Position numbers and translations under genes: made by a program
Notes under the pieces: model-generated
Told to the model about the DNA's origin: nothing
The model's database searches: none
The model's input: the letters and a program-made list of their open reading frames with translations, nothing else
Shown: in pieces, positions 34,366 through 48,900 of the stretch
How the letters are laid out: each line of letters opens with the position of its first letter
Numbering within the stretch: position 1 is the stretch's first letter
NCBI GenBank assembly: GCA_949316495.1
Contig: OX439003.1
Coordinates: forward strand, 27,441,656-27,505,655
Direction of reading: 5' to 3'
Length of the DNA: 64,000 bases
Source: Amphiduros pacificus
Lineage: Eukaryota > Annelida > Polychaeta > Phyllodocida > Hesionidae

Positions 34366-35210
34366 AGGCGTGGCCGTCATATTAGATACATAACCTGTGG
34401 CATCTTTATAAGTGTGATTCATTCAATGGTTCCTCAACAAGATATGATTTGTGATATAGTTACATTAATTTCATCGTCATCAAATAGAGTGAAGAATTTT
34501 TAACATTGATATCATAAACCAAGGGTATCAGCGAAATCTTGCTAAAATAATTGTTTTTATATGTCATCAGTCTGATGATAATGTGCCAGGTTCCCAATGT
34601 AGGAAGTCATTCATAAGAATGTTTTACTCAAAATCAATGACATAGTCTGAAATAAATACCAATATCTCCTTTTTTTTACAAAGAAGAAAAGGAGGAATTT
34701 TATGGTAATGTTCCAGATATCTTGTCATATAAGTTGTCCTGACATATTGGCACAGCAGGTCTGGGCCTCTTGTATCCATGCATATTGTTTCATTAAGGAA
34801 TAACTAATATTTTGAATTAATGCATTCCTAATTACTGGAAGTTTAAAAAATCACTGTAAAATAGTTGTCACTCTAGCTGGCCACAAAGACTGGCCACTGA
34901 CCCAGCTATGCCTAGGTGTGAAGCAAACTATGGGCCCTGAACAAAGAGTGTGGCTTGGAGGTCTCATCACAAAGGTGTGAACATAGGGAATCATTCCTCC
35001 CTGTTTGTCTCTGTGGATATCCTCTGATTTCCTGTAATTAGAATTTTAGAGGATTAATTAGTCAATTAAATTAAGTAAAGAGAGGAAATGAACCATTGTC
35101 ACCGATTGAGTTTACAAAGCACTGAAACACTCAGAGGAGAGATGAAATGGATCAAGCTAAATCAGCATTCAATGGAACAGGGTGGGTGTATTAGTGTTTA
35201 AATTAAGGGA

Positions 35211-35263
35211 AAAAATGAATAATGAACTCTGAATAGTGAATAAGAAAGAAAGTTCACACACAT
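35211..35263. mobile_element. Isolated end of the 6049-8564 transposon family
   Basis: Contains AATGAACTCTGAATAGTGAA and ends TTCACACACAT, matching the right inverted repeat at 8522-8564 with a few changes. No matching left end was found nearby. Confidence 0.6.
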
Positions 35264-37640
35264 GTTTTCCAGAGCATTTTTAATTGTAAAAGGACAGTGG
35301 AAATAGTTACATCTGCATAGAATAAAGTAAAACAAAGACTACTGCTCTTTACTGGTGCCTGAAGGTGGAGAAGGCCAGAGGGATCATCAGTCAACTCAGA
35401 TGGGTGATTTATTTGACTTCTCTATAAGCCACATTTTCTAGATTATTAATAAACATTATCTGCAGTTTATGGAAAGATAAATGTAAATTATTTTAATTTG
35501 TTATGACCAGACAATCCACAATTTCATCAAATAACAATGCAATTTGATTCTATTTAATGATTTCCACTAGGAATATTATAATAGGAAAAATAAAGTTAAA
35601 CATGTTTGGTGAATGTAAACAATGGGACAAGGTTCTGGGAAATAAAAAAATCACACAATAAATGATTACATATGGAAGTTGTTTGCCAAAATATTTGGAG
35701 TGTTTTCTTGTGACACTTCTGGTTTAATCTAGTGTTTTTACCCTTTTTCACACAAAACCTTGTATATGCATAAGTAACTTCTGTTCAGCTTTGCCTATAA
35801 ATATTTCCACCCTTATAATATAATATAGACCAGAAATAAAGATAAAATACCCGGTTGGTGTTAATTTTGATTTTGATAACTTTTAAATACAGATCCCATC
35901 AAACTCAAACTGGCATTAGGAGCCGGACTGTCCACAAGATAATTTCTATAATTTTGTGTTAGACATCACAGGCAAACATTTTATTTATCTGCCATTTCCA
36001 AACCACTAATTATCAAGCATTTTCCCTGCATCAGATGGATTCCTTCAGATCATATTCTTGGTTTATTTCATATTTGATTTACCTGTGCAAAGGTCAGTTG
36101 AAAGGTCAATATTTAACTCATTCCAAATTTTGATGTCAAGAACATCTGGCAGGTTAGTTCAGCTATTTCATTGGTTACAACAATATAACAAAGTAAACAT
36201 AAGTCTTCTTTATTTCATTTTATTCATTTTTGGCTTTGTACAATAGACCATATAGTTAACTAAATATAACCTGAAAAGGAATGGAAAACAGAACATAAAC
36301 GGAATGATTTATATATCAGAGAAGATATATCCTGTTTAGGCATCCATGTTTAAGAATTTAATATTTCTCTGTAATCATTTCCAGTCCACTACAAGATTGA
36401 CAGTTGCTATCACACAACTATCACTAAATAATAGAATATATTATAATGTCAGATAAATAGATTAATCACCTGGTGCCAAGCTGAATATAAATCATTCTCA
36501 TTTAGTTTGACCATAGCCACTCCTCGAGTGGGCCAAACTGCCAACTGGTCTCTTGAAATCTGTCATGCAAGTGGCAACTTTGTAGACATACAAGCTTAGC
36601 TTATAAAAGTAACAAATGTTAATTGCTATGTCATTTTATTTTCATCAATTTTTGTACTTTCTATTCTTCTCAAAATTCCAAAACATATTAGTCTTGTTTC
36701 GATAGTCCATTTGTGGCCATAATATTCCCTTCACAACATACAGAATGGTCATCATATTAGTTGTCATGTCTAAAAATCTATCCCAGCATGCACTGTGAAT
36801 GATACAGGAGACACCTGGTGGATCACAAATGTTGATATTCTGGCATTGAGAATTGTATGAATAATATATTTTGTGCTCTATTAATAACAAGTATATATAT
36901 GTTGCTTGAATATAAGTATCCCTGGTTTGAGTATCATGCCTAAGATACATTACACAGATTTGGGTACTTTTCTTATAATTTCAATTTTTTCAATTGTATG
37001 TTCTCATCAATATTGATTTATCTGTCAAACCCCATGAACATGAATTGATACTCAAATACAAGTCATTACAAAATCATAAAATAATCAAATGATACATTTA
37101 GACAATCAAAAAGGGAATCAATGTGAACATCACATACAATAATAGCTTTATGGCCCTAAAAGCAATAAAACATTACACATTTACTGTAAATATAGATTGC
37201 TTTGTTTTACATATATTCTTCATGAAGTATTAAAAAAACTGTTTCTTAAAAAAAAAATCATTTCATGACATCAGAATTTCTGATTAACATCATAAGCATA
37301 AGTTATTTGGTCACCTAAAATGGTAGACATTACACACTCTTGACTAGAAGTGAGTCGAAACACACATTTGAAGGGGAAGGCTCCCATTCAGTTAAAGTAC
37401 TTTAGTCAACTTATACATAATAAAAGAAAATTGAATGGTCCCCTGACAAAATACAAATGCTAACAAAATATAAAATATTTATTAATTGTTTTTTAATCAG
37501 ATTAACAAATTTATAGGACATATATTTTAATGGAAATGTATATCTGTCAAAAATAAAGTTTTTCTACAATACATTTGATATGGCCATCTTTAGATATTGG
37601 CTGGGGAAAGAGGGGGAAATCAGAAAATGGACTATTTATA

Positions 37641-40440
37641 AACATAACCCCATGGGTTGATAGCTCTGCTGACTTGAATGAAAACACATGAACTGAGATT
37701 AAGTACAACAAGCAACCAGGTTATGATTTTCCATACAAGATCCCAAAGTAGGCAAGATGTTGTATTTTCTGAGGTCTAATTCTATCTATTTTCCATTAGA
37801 CTCAGTTCTTTTTCCATTTTGTCATGATTTTTTCAAAAATCTAATAGCTATCACTAAGTTGTCAAGGAGGCTGCCATTTTGAATAACATAGCCAATGAGA
37901 ATCAAGATAACAAGTTGGGGCCAAATTTGATATGTAACATGCATTTTGATTGGTCAAAATCATCATCTGCTCAAGTCTGCTCCACTTTTAATGGTTGTGA
38001 GATTTTGCATGCACACAAATTTTGAATTCAAGGTCAATGTGTCAAGGACAAAGGTCACATGACTAAGAAAGTATTACGAGGCAGGGCCATGACCTAAGAC
38101 ATTTCTGTATACCAAGTTTTAATTTCTTCTTATAAGTGGTTGCTAAGATATGCTCCTTACAAAATTTGTGACATCAAGGTCACTGCACTAAGCTCAATGG
38201 TGACATCACTGAGAATTTAAGGAATCTGAATCTTCAACTCTCTATCTAGCTCTGCATAAAATATGAAACATAAATTAATGGCAGTTTTGGAGAAGAAGAT
38301 TTTAAAACATAGTGTTGGTATAAAATAGATATGAAGTGACACAAATTTTGAATTCAAGGTCAATGTGTCAAGGTCAAAGGTCACAAGACTAAGAAAGTAC
38401 GACGAGGCACAGCTATGGCCTAAGACATTTCTGTATTCCAAGTTTTAGTTTCTTCTTATAAGTAGTTGCTGAGATATGCTCCTTACAAAATTTGTGACAT
38501 CAAGGTCACTGCACTAAGGTCAATGGTGACATCACTAAGATTTGAAGGAATCTGAATCTTCAACTCTCTATCTAACTCTGTATAAAATAGTGTTGGTATA
38601 TAGAAGATATGAAGTGCATTTAATTCACTTCTAATGGTTATGATGTGGCATGTTCACAAATTTTTAATTCAAGGTCAATGTGTCAAGGTCAAAGGTCACA
38701 TGACTAAGAAAGTATGATGAGGCACGGCTATGACCTAAGACATTTCTGTATTCCAAGTTTTAATTTCTTCTTATAAGTGGTTGCTGAGATATGCTCCTTA
38801 CAAAATTTGTGACATCAAGGTCACTGCACTAAGGTCAATGGTGACATCACTAAGATTTGAAGGAATCTGAATCTTCAACTCTCTATCTAACTCTGTATTA
38901 AATATGAAACAAATATTACAGGTAGTTTTGGAGGAGAAGATTTTTAAACATAGTGTTAGTATATAACAGATATGAAGTGTTTTTCATTCACTTCTGATGG
39001 TTGTGATGTGGCATCTTCACAAATTTTGAATTCAAGGTCAGTATGTCAAGGTCAAAGGTCACATGACTAAAATTGTATGACAAGGTACAGCTTTAACATA
39101 AGACATTTCTGCATACCAAGTTTAAATTTCCTCTAATATGTGGTTGCTGAGATATGCTCCTTACAAAATTTGTGACCTCAAGGTCACTGCACTAAGGTCA
39201 ATGGTGACATCACTGAGAATTGAAGGAATTTAAATCTTCAACTCTCTATCTAGCTCTGTATAAAAGAGTGTTGGTATATAGAAGATATGAATTACATTTA
39301 ATTCACTTCTAATGGTTATGATGTGGCATGTTCACAAATTTTGAATTCAAGGTCAATGTGTCAAGGTCAAAGGTCACATGACTAAGAAAGTATGATGAGG
39401 CACGGCTATGACCTAAGACATTTCTGTATTCCAAGTTTTAATTTCTTCTTATAAGTGGTTGCTGAGATATGCTCCTTACAAAATTTGTGACATCAAGGTC
39501 ACTGCACTAAGGTCAATGGTGACATCACTAAGATTTGAAGGAATCTGAATCTTCAACTCTCTATCTAACTCTGTATTAAATATGAAACAAATATTACAGG
39601 TAGTTTTGGAGGAGAAGATTTTTAGAAATAGTGTTAGTATATAACAGATATGAAGTGTTTTTTATTCACTTCTGATGGTTGTGATGTGGCATGTTCACAA
39701 ATTTTGAATTCAAGGTCAATGTGTCAAGGTCAAAGGTCACATGAATAAAATTGTATGACGAGGCACAGCTTTAACATAAGACATTCCTGTATACCAAGAT
39801 TTAATTTCTTCTTGTAAGTGGTTGCTGAGATATGCTCCTTACAATATTTGTGACATCAAGGTCACAGCATTAAGGTCAATGGTGACATCACTAAGATTTG
39901 AAGGAATCTGAATCTTCAACTCTCTATCTACCTCTGTATTAAATATGAAACAAATATTACTAGTAGTTTTGGAGGAGAAGATTTTTAAACATAGTGTTAG
40001 TATATAACAGATATGAAGTGTTTTTTATTCACTTCTGATGGTTGTGATGTGGCATGTTCACAAATTTTGAATTCAAGGTCAATGTGTCAAGGTCAAAGGT
40101 CACATGACTAAAATTGTATGACAAGGTACAGCTTTAACATACGACATTTCTGCATACCAAGTTTTAATATCCTGTAATAAGTGGTTGCTGAGATATGCTC
40201 AGTACAAAATATGTGACCTCAAGGTCACTGCACTAAGGTCAATGGTGACATCACTAAGATTTGAAGGAATCTGAAACTTCAACTATATATCTACCTCTAT
40301 ATAAAATATGAAAGATGTAGTACTGGTAGTTTTGGAGAAGAAGATTTTTAAAGAAATGTTGACAGACGGACGGACAGACGGACGGACAGACATTTTCCCC
40401 CTCCTAAAGCTCTGCGAGCTAAAGTCTCAGCAGAGCTAAA
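37641..40440. mobile_element. Repeat element with internally amplified DR1-bearing units (copy 1)
   Basis: It begins AACATAACCCCATGGGTTGA followed by TAGCTCTGCTGACTT and ends with a GACGGACGGACAGACATTTTCC tract and AAGCTCTGCGAGC. A second copy lies at 46891-47825 with the same start and end, so the borders are reasonable. In between, about seven units of 310-360 bp repeat TCAATGTGTCAAGGTCAAAG, TCACATGACTAAG and GCTGAGATATGCTCCTTAC. Start and end share an inverted CTCTGCTGACTT/AAGTCAGCAGA motif (clearest in copy 2), suggesting a non-autonomous DNA transposon. Units alternate between two subtypes. Confidence 0.7.
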
Positions 40441-40648
40441 AGGCAGAGCAACTAGTCACTTCATGATGTGAATTACATAACTAGTTTTATTTTAACCCTG
40501 CTTCACATATCCTTTCCACAACCATTTTTAAAGACATCCTATTTTATGAAGATTTACATGTTTACCACACAAAGTAAACTACCTGCTAAAACGCACAAGC
40601 ACAGTGACTGATTTTACCTAATATACAACAGGTATGCATTAATTGAAG

Positions 40649-40711
40649 CATGGGTTCTGCTTGATTGACCGACACAACCTGAGATGGACAGAAGTTCATT
40701 CATCAAGCAGA
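40649..40711. repeat. Inverted repeat, 15-bp arms
   Basis: GGTTCTGCTTGAT near the left and ATCAAGCAGAACC near the right are reverse complements about 37 nt apart. Could be a small MITE or a hairpin. Confidence 0.5.
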
Positions 40712-42604
40712 ACCTAAACCTTGCTAATCATCACCATGAAACACATAATACCATTATTTGGCCTTGGTGCAGCCTGCAAACTATGCTAGGGATGCCATAT
40801 ACATGCATGTATGTTGTCCCTGATTGAACTAAAAGAAGCAACAAAATATGTGATGCAGGACAGTCCTGATAAGTGAGACAATGGGTTTCAGCCAATCACT
40901 AAGCCCGAACATCTATAGTGCTGGCCTGTTGGTCATCGCCACCATAGTTAGTAGGGTATTCACGAATCAAGCTGCCACCACGGTAGCGGGCAATAAATGC
41001 ATTCTACAAGCAAACATAAAGCTGGGGTAACTCAAGTGATTAACAAAACAATCAAAATACAAGATAAAGCATGCAATAAAAATCTGAGTTGGTGGGAGCA
41101 ATGTATACTATTACAACCACATATAATCTATGATGTTGGGAAATTAAATGAAATTAAGTTTAATAACACATATAGGATCAGGCTGATAATCACACAGTAA
41201 AATATATCATGGAAAACTGATTGAAAAAAATCTTGATCTAAACTGAACTTTGTTAACACTTTAGGTATGTCAAGTCATTTTTTAGCAGTATTAGACTTAT
41301 AGTATTGTATCTATCTCCTCTAACACTGTTATCTTATCATGCCTTGAATCACTGACAGAACAAATCACATTTACATGTCACAGTAAATTCAGCAACTATG
41401 GAGCAAAAATAAAACAATTCTGAAAAGAAAAACAATTGCTAAATGAAATAATAAATCATTAAGTATAAGTAGCTAACAGTCCATCGCACAGCTACTGCAC
41501 ACTACAGTTGTTTCTTGGCACTGACTGTTCTCATCAGTCTATTATTCTAAAAATATTACTTACAACATATAAAAACTATGATGAATCCAACTGATCATAT
41601 TGATCATATACCACTTATTGTTTCCAACTTTCTTGATTTGTCTTTGTTTAATACTGGTATGGTGGAAGCATAGTAAATCACATCACATTTTCCTATGAAA
41701 TTAACCATAAACTGACACACTGACTGCCCCATTGGCGTGTTGTTTGTGTTTCATTGCTGACAGTTGGTAGTAATCTCCTATGTACAATATGAGATCTATC
41801 TATCCCCATGCATGTATCATCATATAAAAATCTATAATCTACATGAATTTATGTACATATATATTTATAAACACATGTATATTTATAATACACATATATT
41901 TATAAGTATATACATATATATGTATATTTAGTTATAAATACATATATATTTATAAATACATATATATTTATCAATGTATAAAAGTCATGACACTTGAAGG
42001 TAAGAACTACTTAGGATAAATGAGTCTTGATAAGTTAAACATGCATCAACACATTAAAATGTGGCTTTAAGATGCATCAAACTCCTGTTATATTCTAAAA
42101 TATATACAATGTAATCAACATCACTGATATGGAGTTCTATGTCTGTTACTGGGTTTAAAGCTACATATGCAGATACTCTGCTCAAATCATAGGTATGTTC
42201 TATTGCATCAGTGCTCATATGTTCAGAATATGGTACTTGTTCTTGACCCCTGGGTATGAACTAAACACCCCTCCATTGTCTTAGCAGCTGATTCTAAAAT
42301 CACCTATCAAATACTCATAATAATTATTAATTTACTTTTCTAGAGACTTGTCATTTACCATATAATAAAAGTAGCCTGACTGGAAATAATGATTTACAAA
42401 GAGACTCAATATACTGGACATTTAGTGGAGAGAACTCAGACATTACCAATGGAAGACATTCATATAGCTTATACAAACCCTGATAATAGACAATGTTGCT
42501 GTTTTATTGCTTGTAACCGTTTCAATCATATTGCATCTAGCAGAGCTCAATCTTAATTATTCAGTGTATTGCACAGTAAAGGCGGGAGTATGGTGGATCC
42601 AAGT

Positions 42605-43070
42605 AAGTGTGCAGTTGGGGTGATTCAGGGTAATATGGAGTCAGGGTAATATGGAGTCAGGGTATTATGGAGTCAGGGCAATATGGAGTCAGGGTAATAT
42701 GGAGTCAGGGTAATATGGAGTCAGGGTAATATGGAGTCAGGGCAATATGGAGTCAGGGTAATATGGAGTCAGGGTAATGGAGAGTCAAGGTAATATGGAG
42801 TCAGGGCAATATGGAGTCAGGGTAATGGAGAGTCAAGGTAATATGGAGTCAAGGTAATATGGAGTCAGGGTGATATGGAGTCAGGGTAATGGTAATATGG
42901 AGTCAGGGTAATGGAGAGTCAAGGTAATATGGAGTCAGGGTTATATGGAGTCAGGGTATTATGGAGTCAGGGCAATATGGAGTCAGGGTAATATAGAGTC
43001 AGGGTAATATGGAGTCAGGGCAATATGAAGTCAGAGTAATGGATCGTCAAGGTAATGTGGAGACAGGGTA
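42605..43070. repeat. 16-bp minisatellite, about 28 copies
   Basis: Units of GGGTAATATGGAGTCA with variants GGGCAATATGG and AATGGAGAGTCAAGG. It adjoins the 18-bp array that follows. Confidence 0.93.
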
Positions 43071-43074
43071 ACAC

Positions 43075-45165
43075 TCTCCTCCTGAGACCCACTCTCCTAC
43101 TGAGACCCACTCTCCCACTGAGACCCTTTCTCCTACTGAGACCCACTCTCCCACTGAGACCCACTCTCCTACTGAGACCCACTCTCCTACTGAGGTCCAC
43201 TCTCCTACTTAGAATCATTATACTACTGAGGACCATTATCCTACTGAGGACCATTATCCTACTGGGGACCATTATCCTACTGAGGACCATTATCCTACTG
43301 AGGACCATTATACTACTGAGGACCATTATCCTACTGAGGACCATTATCCTACTGAGGACCATTATCCTACTGAGGACCATTATACTACTGAGGACCATTG
43401 TCCTACTGAGGACCATTATACTACTGAGGACCATTATCCTACTGAGGACCATTATACTACTGAGGACCATTATCCTACTGAGGACTATTATCCTACTGAG
43501 GACCATTATCCTACTGAGGACCATTATACTACTGAGGACCATTATCCTACTGAGGACCATTATCCTACTGAGGACCATTTTCCTACCGAGGACCATTATT
43601 CTACTGAGGACCATTCTCCTACTGAGGACCATTATACTACTGAGGACCATTATCCTACTGAGGACCATTATACTACTGAGGACCATTATCCTACTGAGGA
43701 CCATTTTCCTACCGAGGACCATTATTCTACTGAGAACGATTATACTACTGAGGACCATTCTCCCACTGAGGACCATTATTCTACTGAGGACCATTCTCCT
43801 ACTGAGGACCATTATCCTACTGAGGACCATTATCCTACTGAGGACCATTATTCTACTGAGGACCATTCTCCTACTGAGGACCATTATACTACTGAGAACC
43901 ATTAAACTACTAAGGAACATTATCCTACTGAGGACCATTATCCTACTGAGGACCATTTTCCTACCGAGGACCATTATTCTACTGAGGACCATTCTCCTAC
44001 TGAGGACCATTATACTACTGAGGACCATTATCCTACTGAGGACCATTCTCCTACTGAGGACCATTATACTACTGAGAACGATTATACTACTGAGGACCAT
44101 TCTCCCACTGAGGACCATTATTCTACTGAGGACCATTCTCCTACTGAGGACCATTATCCTACTGAGGACCATTATCCTACTGAGGACCATTCTCCTACTG
44201 AGGACCATTCTCCTACTGAGGACCATTATCCTACTGAGGACCATTATACTACTGAGGACCATTATCCTACTGAGGACCATTATCCTACTGAGGACCATTA
44301 TCCTACTGAGGACCATTATCCTACTGAGGACCATTATTCTACTGAGGACCATTCTCCTACTGAGGACCATTATCCTATTGAGGACCATTATCCTACTGAG
44401 GACCATTATACTACTGAGGACCATTATCCTACTGAGGACCATTATACTACTGAGGACCATTATCCTACTGAGGACCATTATACTACTGAGGACCATTATC
44501 CTACTGAGAACCATTATTCTACTGAGGACCATTCTCCTACTGAGGACCATTATCCTACTGAGGACCATTATCCTACTGAGGACCATTATACTACTGAGGA
44601 CCATTATCCTACTGAGGACCAAAATCCTATTGAGGACCATTATCCTACTGAGGACCATTATCCTACTGAGGACCATTCTCCTACTGAGGACCATTATCCT
44701 ACTGAGGACCATTATCCTACTGAGGACCATTATCCTACTGAGGACCATTATCCTACTGAGGACCATTATACTACTGAGAACGATTATACTACTGAGGACC
44801 ATTATCCTACTGAGGACCATTATCCTACTGAGGACCATTCTCCTACTGAGGACCATTATTCTACTGAGGACCATTATCCTATTGAGGACCATTATCCTAC
44901 TGAGGACCATTATACTACTGAGGACCATTATCCTACTGAGGACCATTATCCTACTGAGGACCATTATACTACTGAGGACCATTATCCTACTGAGGACCAT
45001 TATCCTTCTGAGGACCAAAATCCTATTGAGGACCATTTTACTTTTGAGGACCATTATCCTACTGAGGACCATTCTCCTACTGAGGACCATTATCCTACTG
45101 AGGACCATTATCCTATTGAGGACCATTATCCTACTGAGGACCATTATACTTCTGAGAATCACTGT
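43075..45165. repeat. 18-bp minisatellite, about 115 copies
   Basis: Units of CTACTGAGGACCATTATC, with a diverged left edge (CTCCTACTGAGACCCACT). Both strands stay open for more than 700 codons because the unit is six codons long without a stop. The encoded hexapeptides (LLRTII on +, RIMVLS on -) have no family character. Confidence 0.96.
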
Positions 45166-45244
45166 CCCAATATTTAAATGAATGACTATCCTATTGTAAC
45201 CTCCTCCTGGGAAAAAGCTCTACTGTTCTATTAGGCTCAAAACA

Positions 45245-45480
45245 TTTTTATATTTTGGCCTCAAGTTATTTCAGATTGTGGACTTAATTTGAAAACCTTG
45301 AAAGGGCATGCAATTTATATAATACTCTTATTTTGGCCTCAAGTTATTTTAAATTGTGGAGTTAATTCTAAAACCTTGACAGGGCATGTAATTTACTACT
45401 TTTGCCCTCAAGTTATTCCAAATTGTGGAGTTAATTTTAAAACCTTGACAGGGCATGAAGTTTATATATCACTCTTAGTC
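45245..45480. repeat. Three tandem copies of a ~70-bp unit
   Basis: Each copy contains CTCAAGTTATT, TTGTGGA, and AAAACCTTGACAGGGCATG or close variants. Confidence 0.85.
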
Positions 45481-45906
45481 AATTTCTAAATATAGAAATA
45501 CATTACTGTGAAACCCTAATCCAGATTTAAAGTACTTCTATTTGACAGGGCAAGAACAAAGATTTAAGACATAGTGAGGTTTCTATCAATCAGATGTAGC
45601 TCCTAATCTACTCTTTACGATCAGCCCTTATTAGAATTTAGCACTTACCGGTAGCTTTCTCTATAGTGTGATCAAGCTGGTAAAATCATTACACTGTAAA
45701 GTGCCACACTTTCTCAATCCTTAAAATGGATATTTCCTACCTATTTGACAACCACCAAAATATATTCTGTATATTCATTAGTTTAAGAAATCAAAATTTA
45801 ATTTCTTTTTAAATAATCACATTTACTTTTTACATTTCAGCATTTGCATGAATTTTAAATAAATAAGAACTTTCAGTTTTGAGATCAATACTTTGCTAAG
45901 TCATTT

Positions 45907-48900
45907 TCAGTTCAACCGTGAATATGATACATTATTGAACTTCGAGATCTGTATTTCCTGTGATGATGGAGTATTATCTGGAGTCCTGTATGTGACAGGG
46001 TATTCTCGTATCACTGTGCTTTCCCGCCGACTTGCCAGTGCCACCTGGTGAGTGATGACATACACATATTTTAACAGGATATTTGCTAAAGTTTAATATT
46101 TGATGATAATATCTCTGACATTGAATTATTAATAATTGATCTAATTAAACAAATGATATATATTTGTAAAATTCAGCATAAAAGTCTTATCTTTAAAAGA
46201 TTGGGAAAAAATATTTATAAAAATATGAAAATATAAAATTCAGTATTGGAACTTTTAAAACTTCATTTTTGGAATATAATGCAACTACAATCAGTGGTAC
46301 CAAAGGGCAACATAGAAAATGAACATAAGGTGGATAACACAATATAAGTATCACCAACAGTAGTTATAAACAACTTGACAATAGCTGAAACTGGAAATAA
46401 CTTCGATTAGTCTGTAAGGAAATATGAAACAAAGTTAGAAATAATTAACTGAATCTGAATGCTTGCCAAAGATTCCTGCAAAATGAATAAAAATAAATAT
46501 AGCAGGAATTACCAAAGCATCAACATAGTGAGATGCCAGAAACCTAAGTTTCACATCACTGACACAACCAGTGGATGAGATATTTTGGTTAAAACATGTA
46601 GAGGTAAAAATATAGTGTGTCCTTGAAAACTAAGGAAGGTCATCATTTTATGATACATTGATATAAAAACCACTTTTATTAAGGACCATATGCAATGACC
46701 CAGAGCAATAAAAGGTTGACAAGATTAATGCCAAAGAAGAATAAATCATAATTGTCTGACAATTTTGGTTATCAACAAAGGATCTCCATTCTATCATTAT
46801 AATCATTACAAAAGGAAAAGAAAATTCTAATTTTTCAAAAAATCATTTACCAATGATAATAAGGAAAATATTTGGCAACAGACAAAAACATAACCCCATG
46901 GGTTGATAGCTCTGCTGACTTAAATGGAAACACATGAACTGTGTAACTTGCAAACTTTCTGTGGGACTCTGCAGGCCAGTCCAGTTGCTTTTCACCCATT
47001 TATAGGATATGCACAGTAATCGCTCACCTCCTAAGAAATAACTGGGTGCTTTAGACTTTCATTTCTCTGGTTGCCTAACTTATTCTTTGCTGTTACAAAA
47101 TCACAACTATGATAGAGTTCCAGTCCAACCATAGCTTATAACAATTGATTCAAGCGCTGATGTTGAAGATAAATTTCTGACGTTGGCTGACTGAATGTTG
47201 CACATATTGTCTGATGTGGGTCAAAATCTTTTGGTGAACACTGACAACGCTTTGTTTGCCATGCATGCCCAACATTTAGTATCTCCAGTTCATTGTTCAT
47301 GAGATATGGCCTGCACAATAATACCAATGTCAAGGTCACAATATCAAGGTCAAAGGTCAAATCTGTAAAAAATGTATACAGTTTTTGACATAGTGTTAAT
47401 ATATAACAGATATGAACTACTTCTTATTCACTTCTAATGGTTGAGATGTGGCATGTACAGAAATTTTGATTTCAAGGTCAATGTATCAAGGTCAAAGGTC
47501 ACAACTAAAATTATATGAAGACACACATCTATGACAAATGACATTTTCTGTATATAAAGTTTTAATTTCCTCTTATAAGCGGTTGCTGAGATATGTTCAG
47601 TACAAAATTTGTCACCTCAAGGTCACTGCACTAACTTCAACGGTCATATCACTACGATTTGAAGGAATCTGAATCTTTACTTCTATATCTACCTCTATCT
47701 AAAATATAAAATATATATTATTGGTAGTTTTGGAGAAGATTTTTAAAGAAATGTTGACAGACGAACAGACAGACATTTTCCCCACCCCTTAAGCTCTGCG
47801 ACTTCATGAAGTCAGCAGACCCAAAAAGCATACTATACAATAAAGCACATATTATAAAATATATTTAATAGAAAAGCATATCTATGCAACTTGGTGTGAT
47901 TTACCTTGATTTGTGAGAGGTTGAGTCTGCTGGTTGTCTCCTTATCCAGCCCATATACAACAGCATTAATAGCGCCTGAAACCAACAATATGTGCTACTT
48001 TTTGTTTCCATTTATATTTTACACTTTAAATTCTTCAAAGAGAGATCTCTTCTTCAACATATTCAACTACACTACTGTTAATCTTTTCACCCACAGCTGG
48101 CTGATCTTGCAATTTTTACACACTATTGCTGCCTGCCATTTCACTTTAAACTGGCTATCATATACATTATGCAGGTACATGCTATCCTACAATATTTGGA
48201 AGGAAACAAATAATGGGAAGTTTATTTTGACTGATCAATCTTCATTACAATTCAGTCAAACTAATACATAAACAAAAATGTGGCTGATGCTAATATCAGC
48301 TCTAGACATTAATACATGAAATCATTAATAATAAATCTAAATATCCGGGATAGATGGAAGTTTAGTTGTAATATACAATATATTTTTATGTGCTAGGTTT
48401 AAAGCTCTCAATTTTTGGGCAAAATCAGCAAGACCTAATGAGGTAATTTACCTTGCAGTGGTGAGGACAATGCATGGAGTAAGACCAGAGCAAATACTGG
48501 GTCTGGGCTTGTGGCATTCTGGATCCTGCAACAAAAAATAACCGAATATCAATGTACTATGCATGTGTCAGCTTTCCTACACATTCTCAAACAAGAAATT
48601 AAATTGTTGTTTCATGTTTAAAAGACGTGCTTAATTTTTTTATTATTGTTAAGAAATTGGTGTTTTAGTATTTTGGACCAAATATCTGGAATTTTGTAAC
48701 AAAATATCATATTTGTCATTGAATGGTTGCAAAGGAACACAAAAATATTTACAGTTACGTGACAAATATGTTTCAATACGAGATCAACTGAAATCAAATT
48801 CAAATTCCCAAACTGGCAAACTTTGATACAAAGACCAAGCTTCAGTTAAGCAAACTTCGTTTTCACATTCTTTACTTTGGTTTTCTTGTCTGAAATTGTT

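Larger units (their letters stand above)
34366..45906. other. Intergenic region between patatin and GPCR 3' ends
   Basis: The two genes converge here. No further gene is supported. The region holds a transposon end (35211-35263), the DR1-bearing repeat (37641-40440), a hairpin (40649-40711) and two minisatellites (42605-43070, 43075-45165). A three-copy repeat of about 70 bp lies at 45245-45480. Confidence 0.6.

Noticed and set aside
43015-45181. Two 700-codon overlapping open frames on opposite strands
   Set aside because: Explained by an 18-bp repeat without stops; hexapeptide polymers with no family features.
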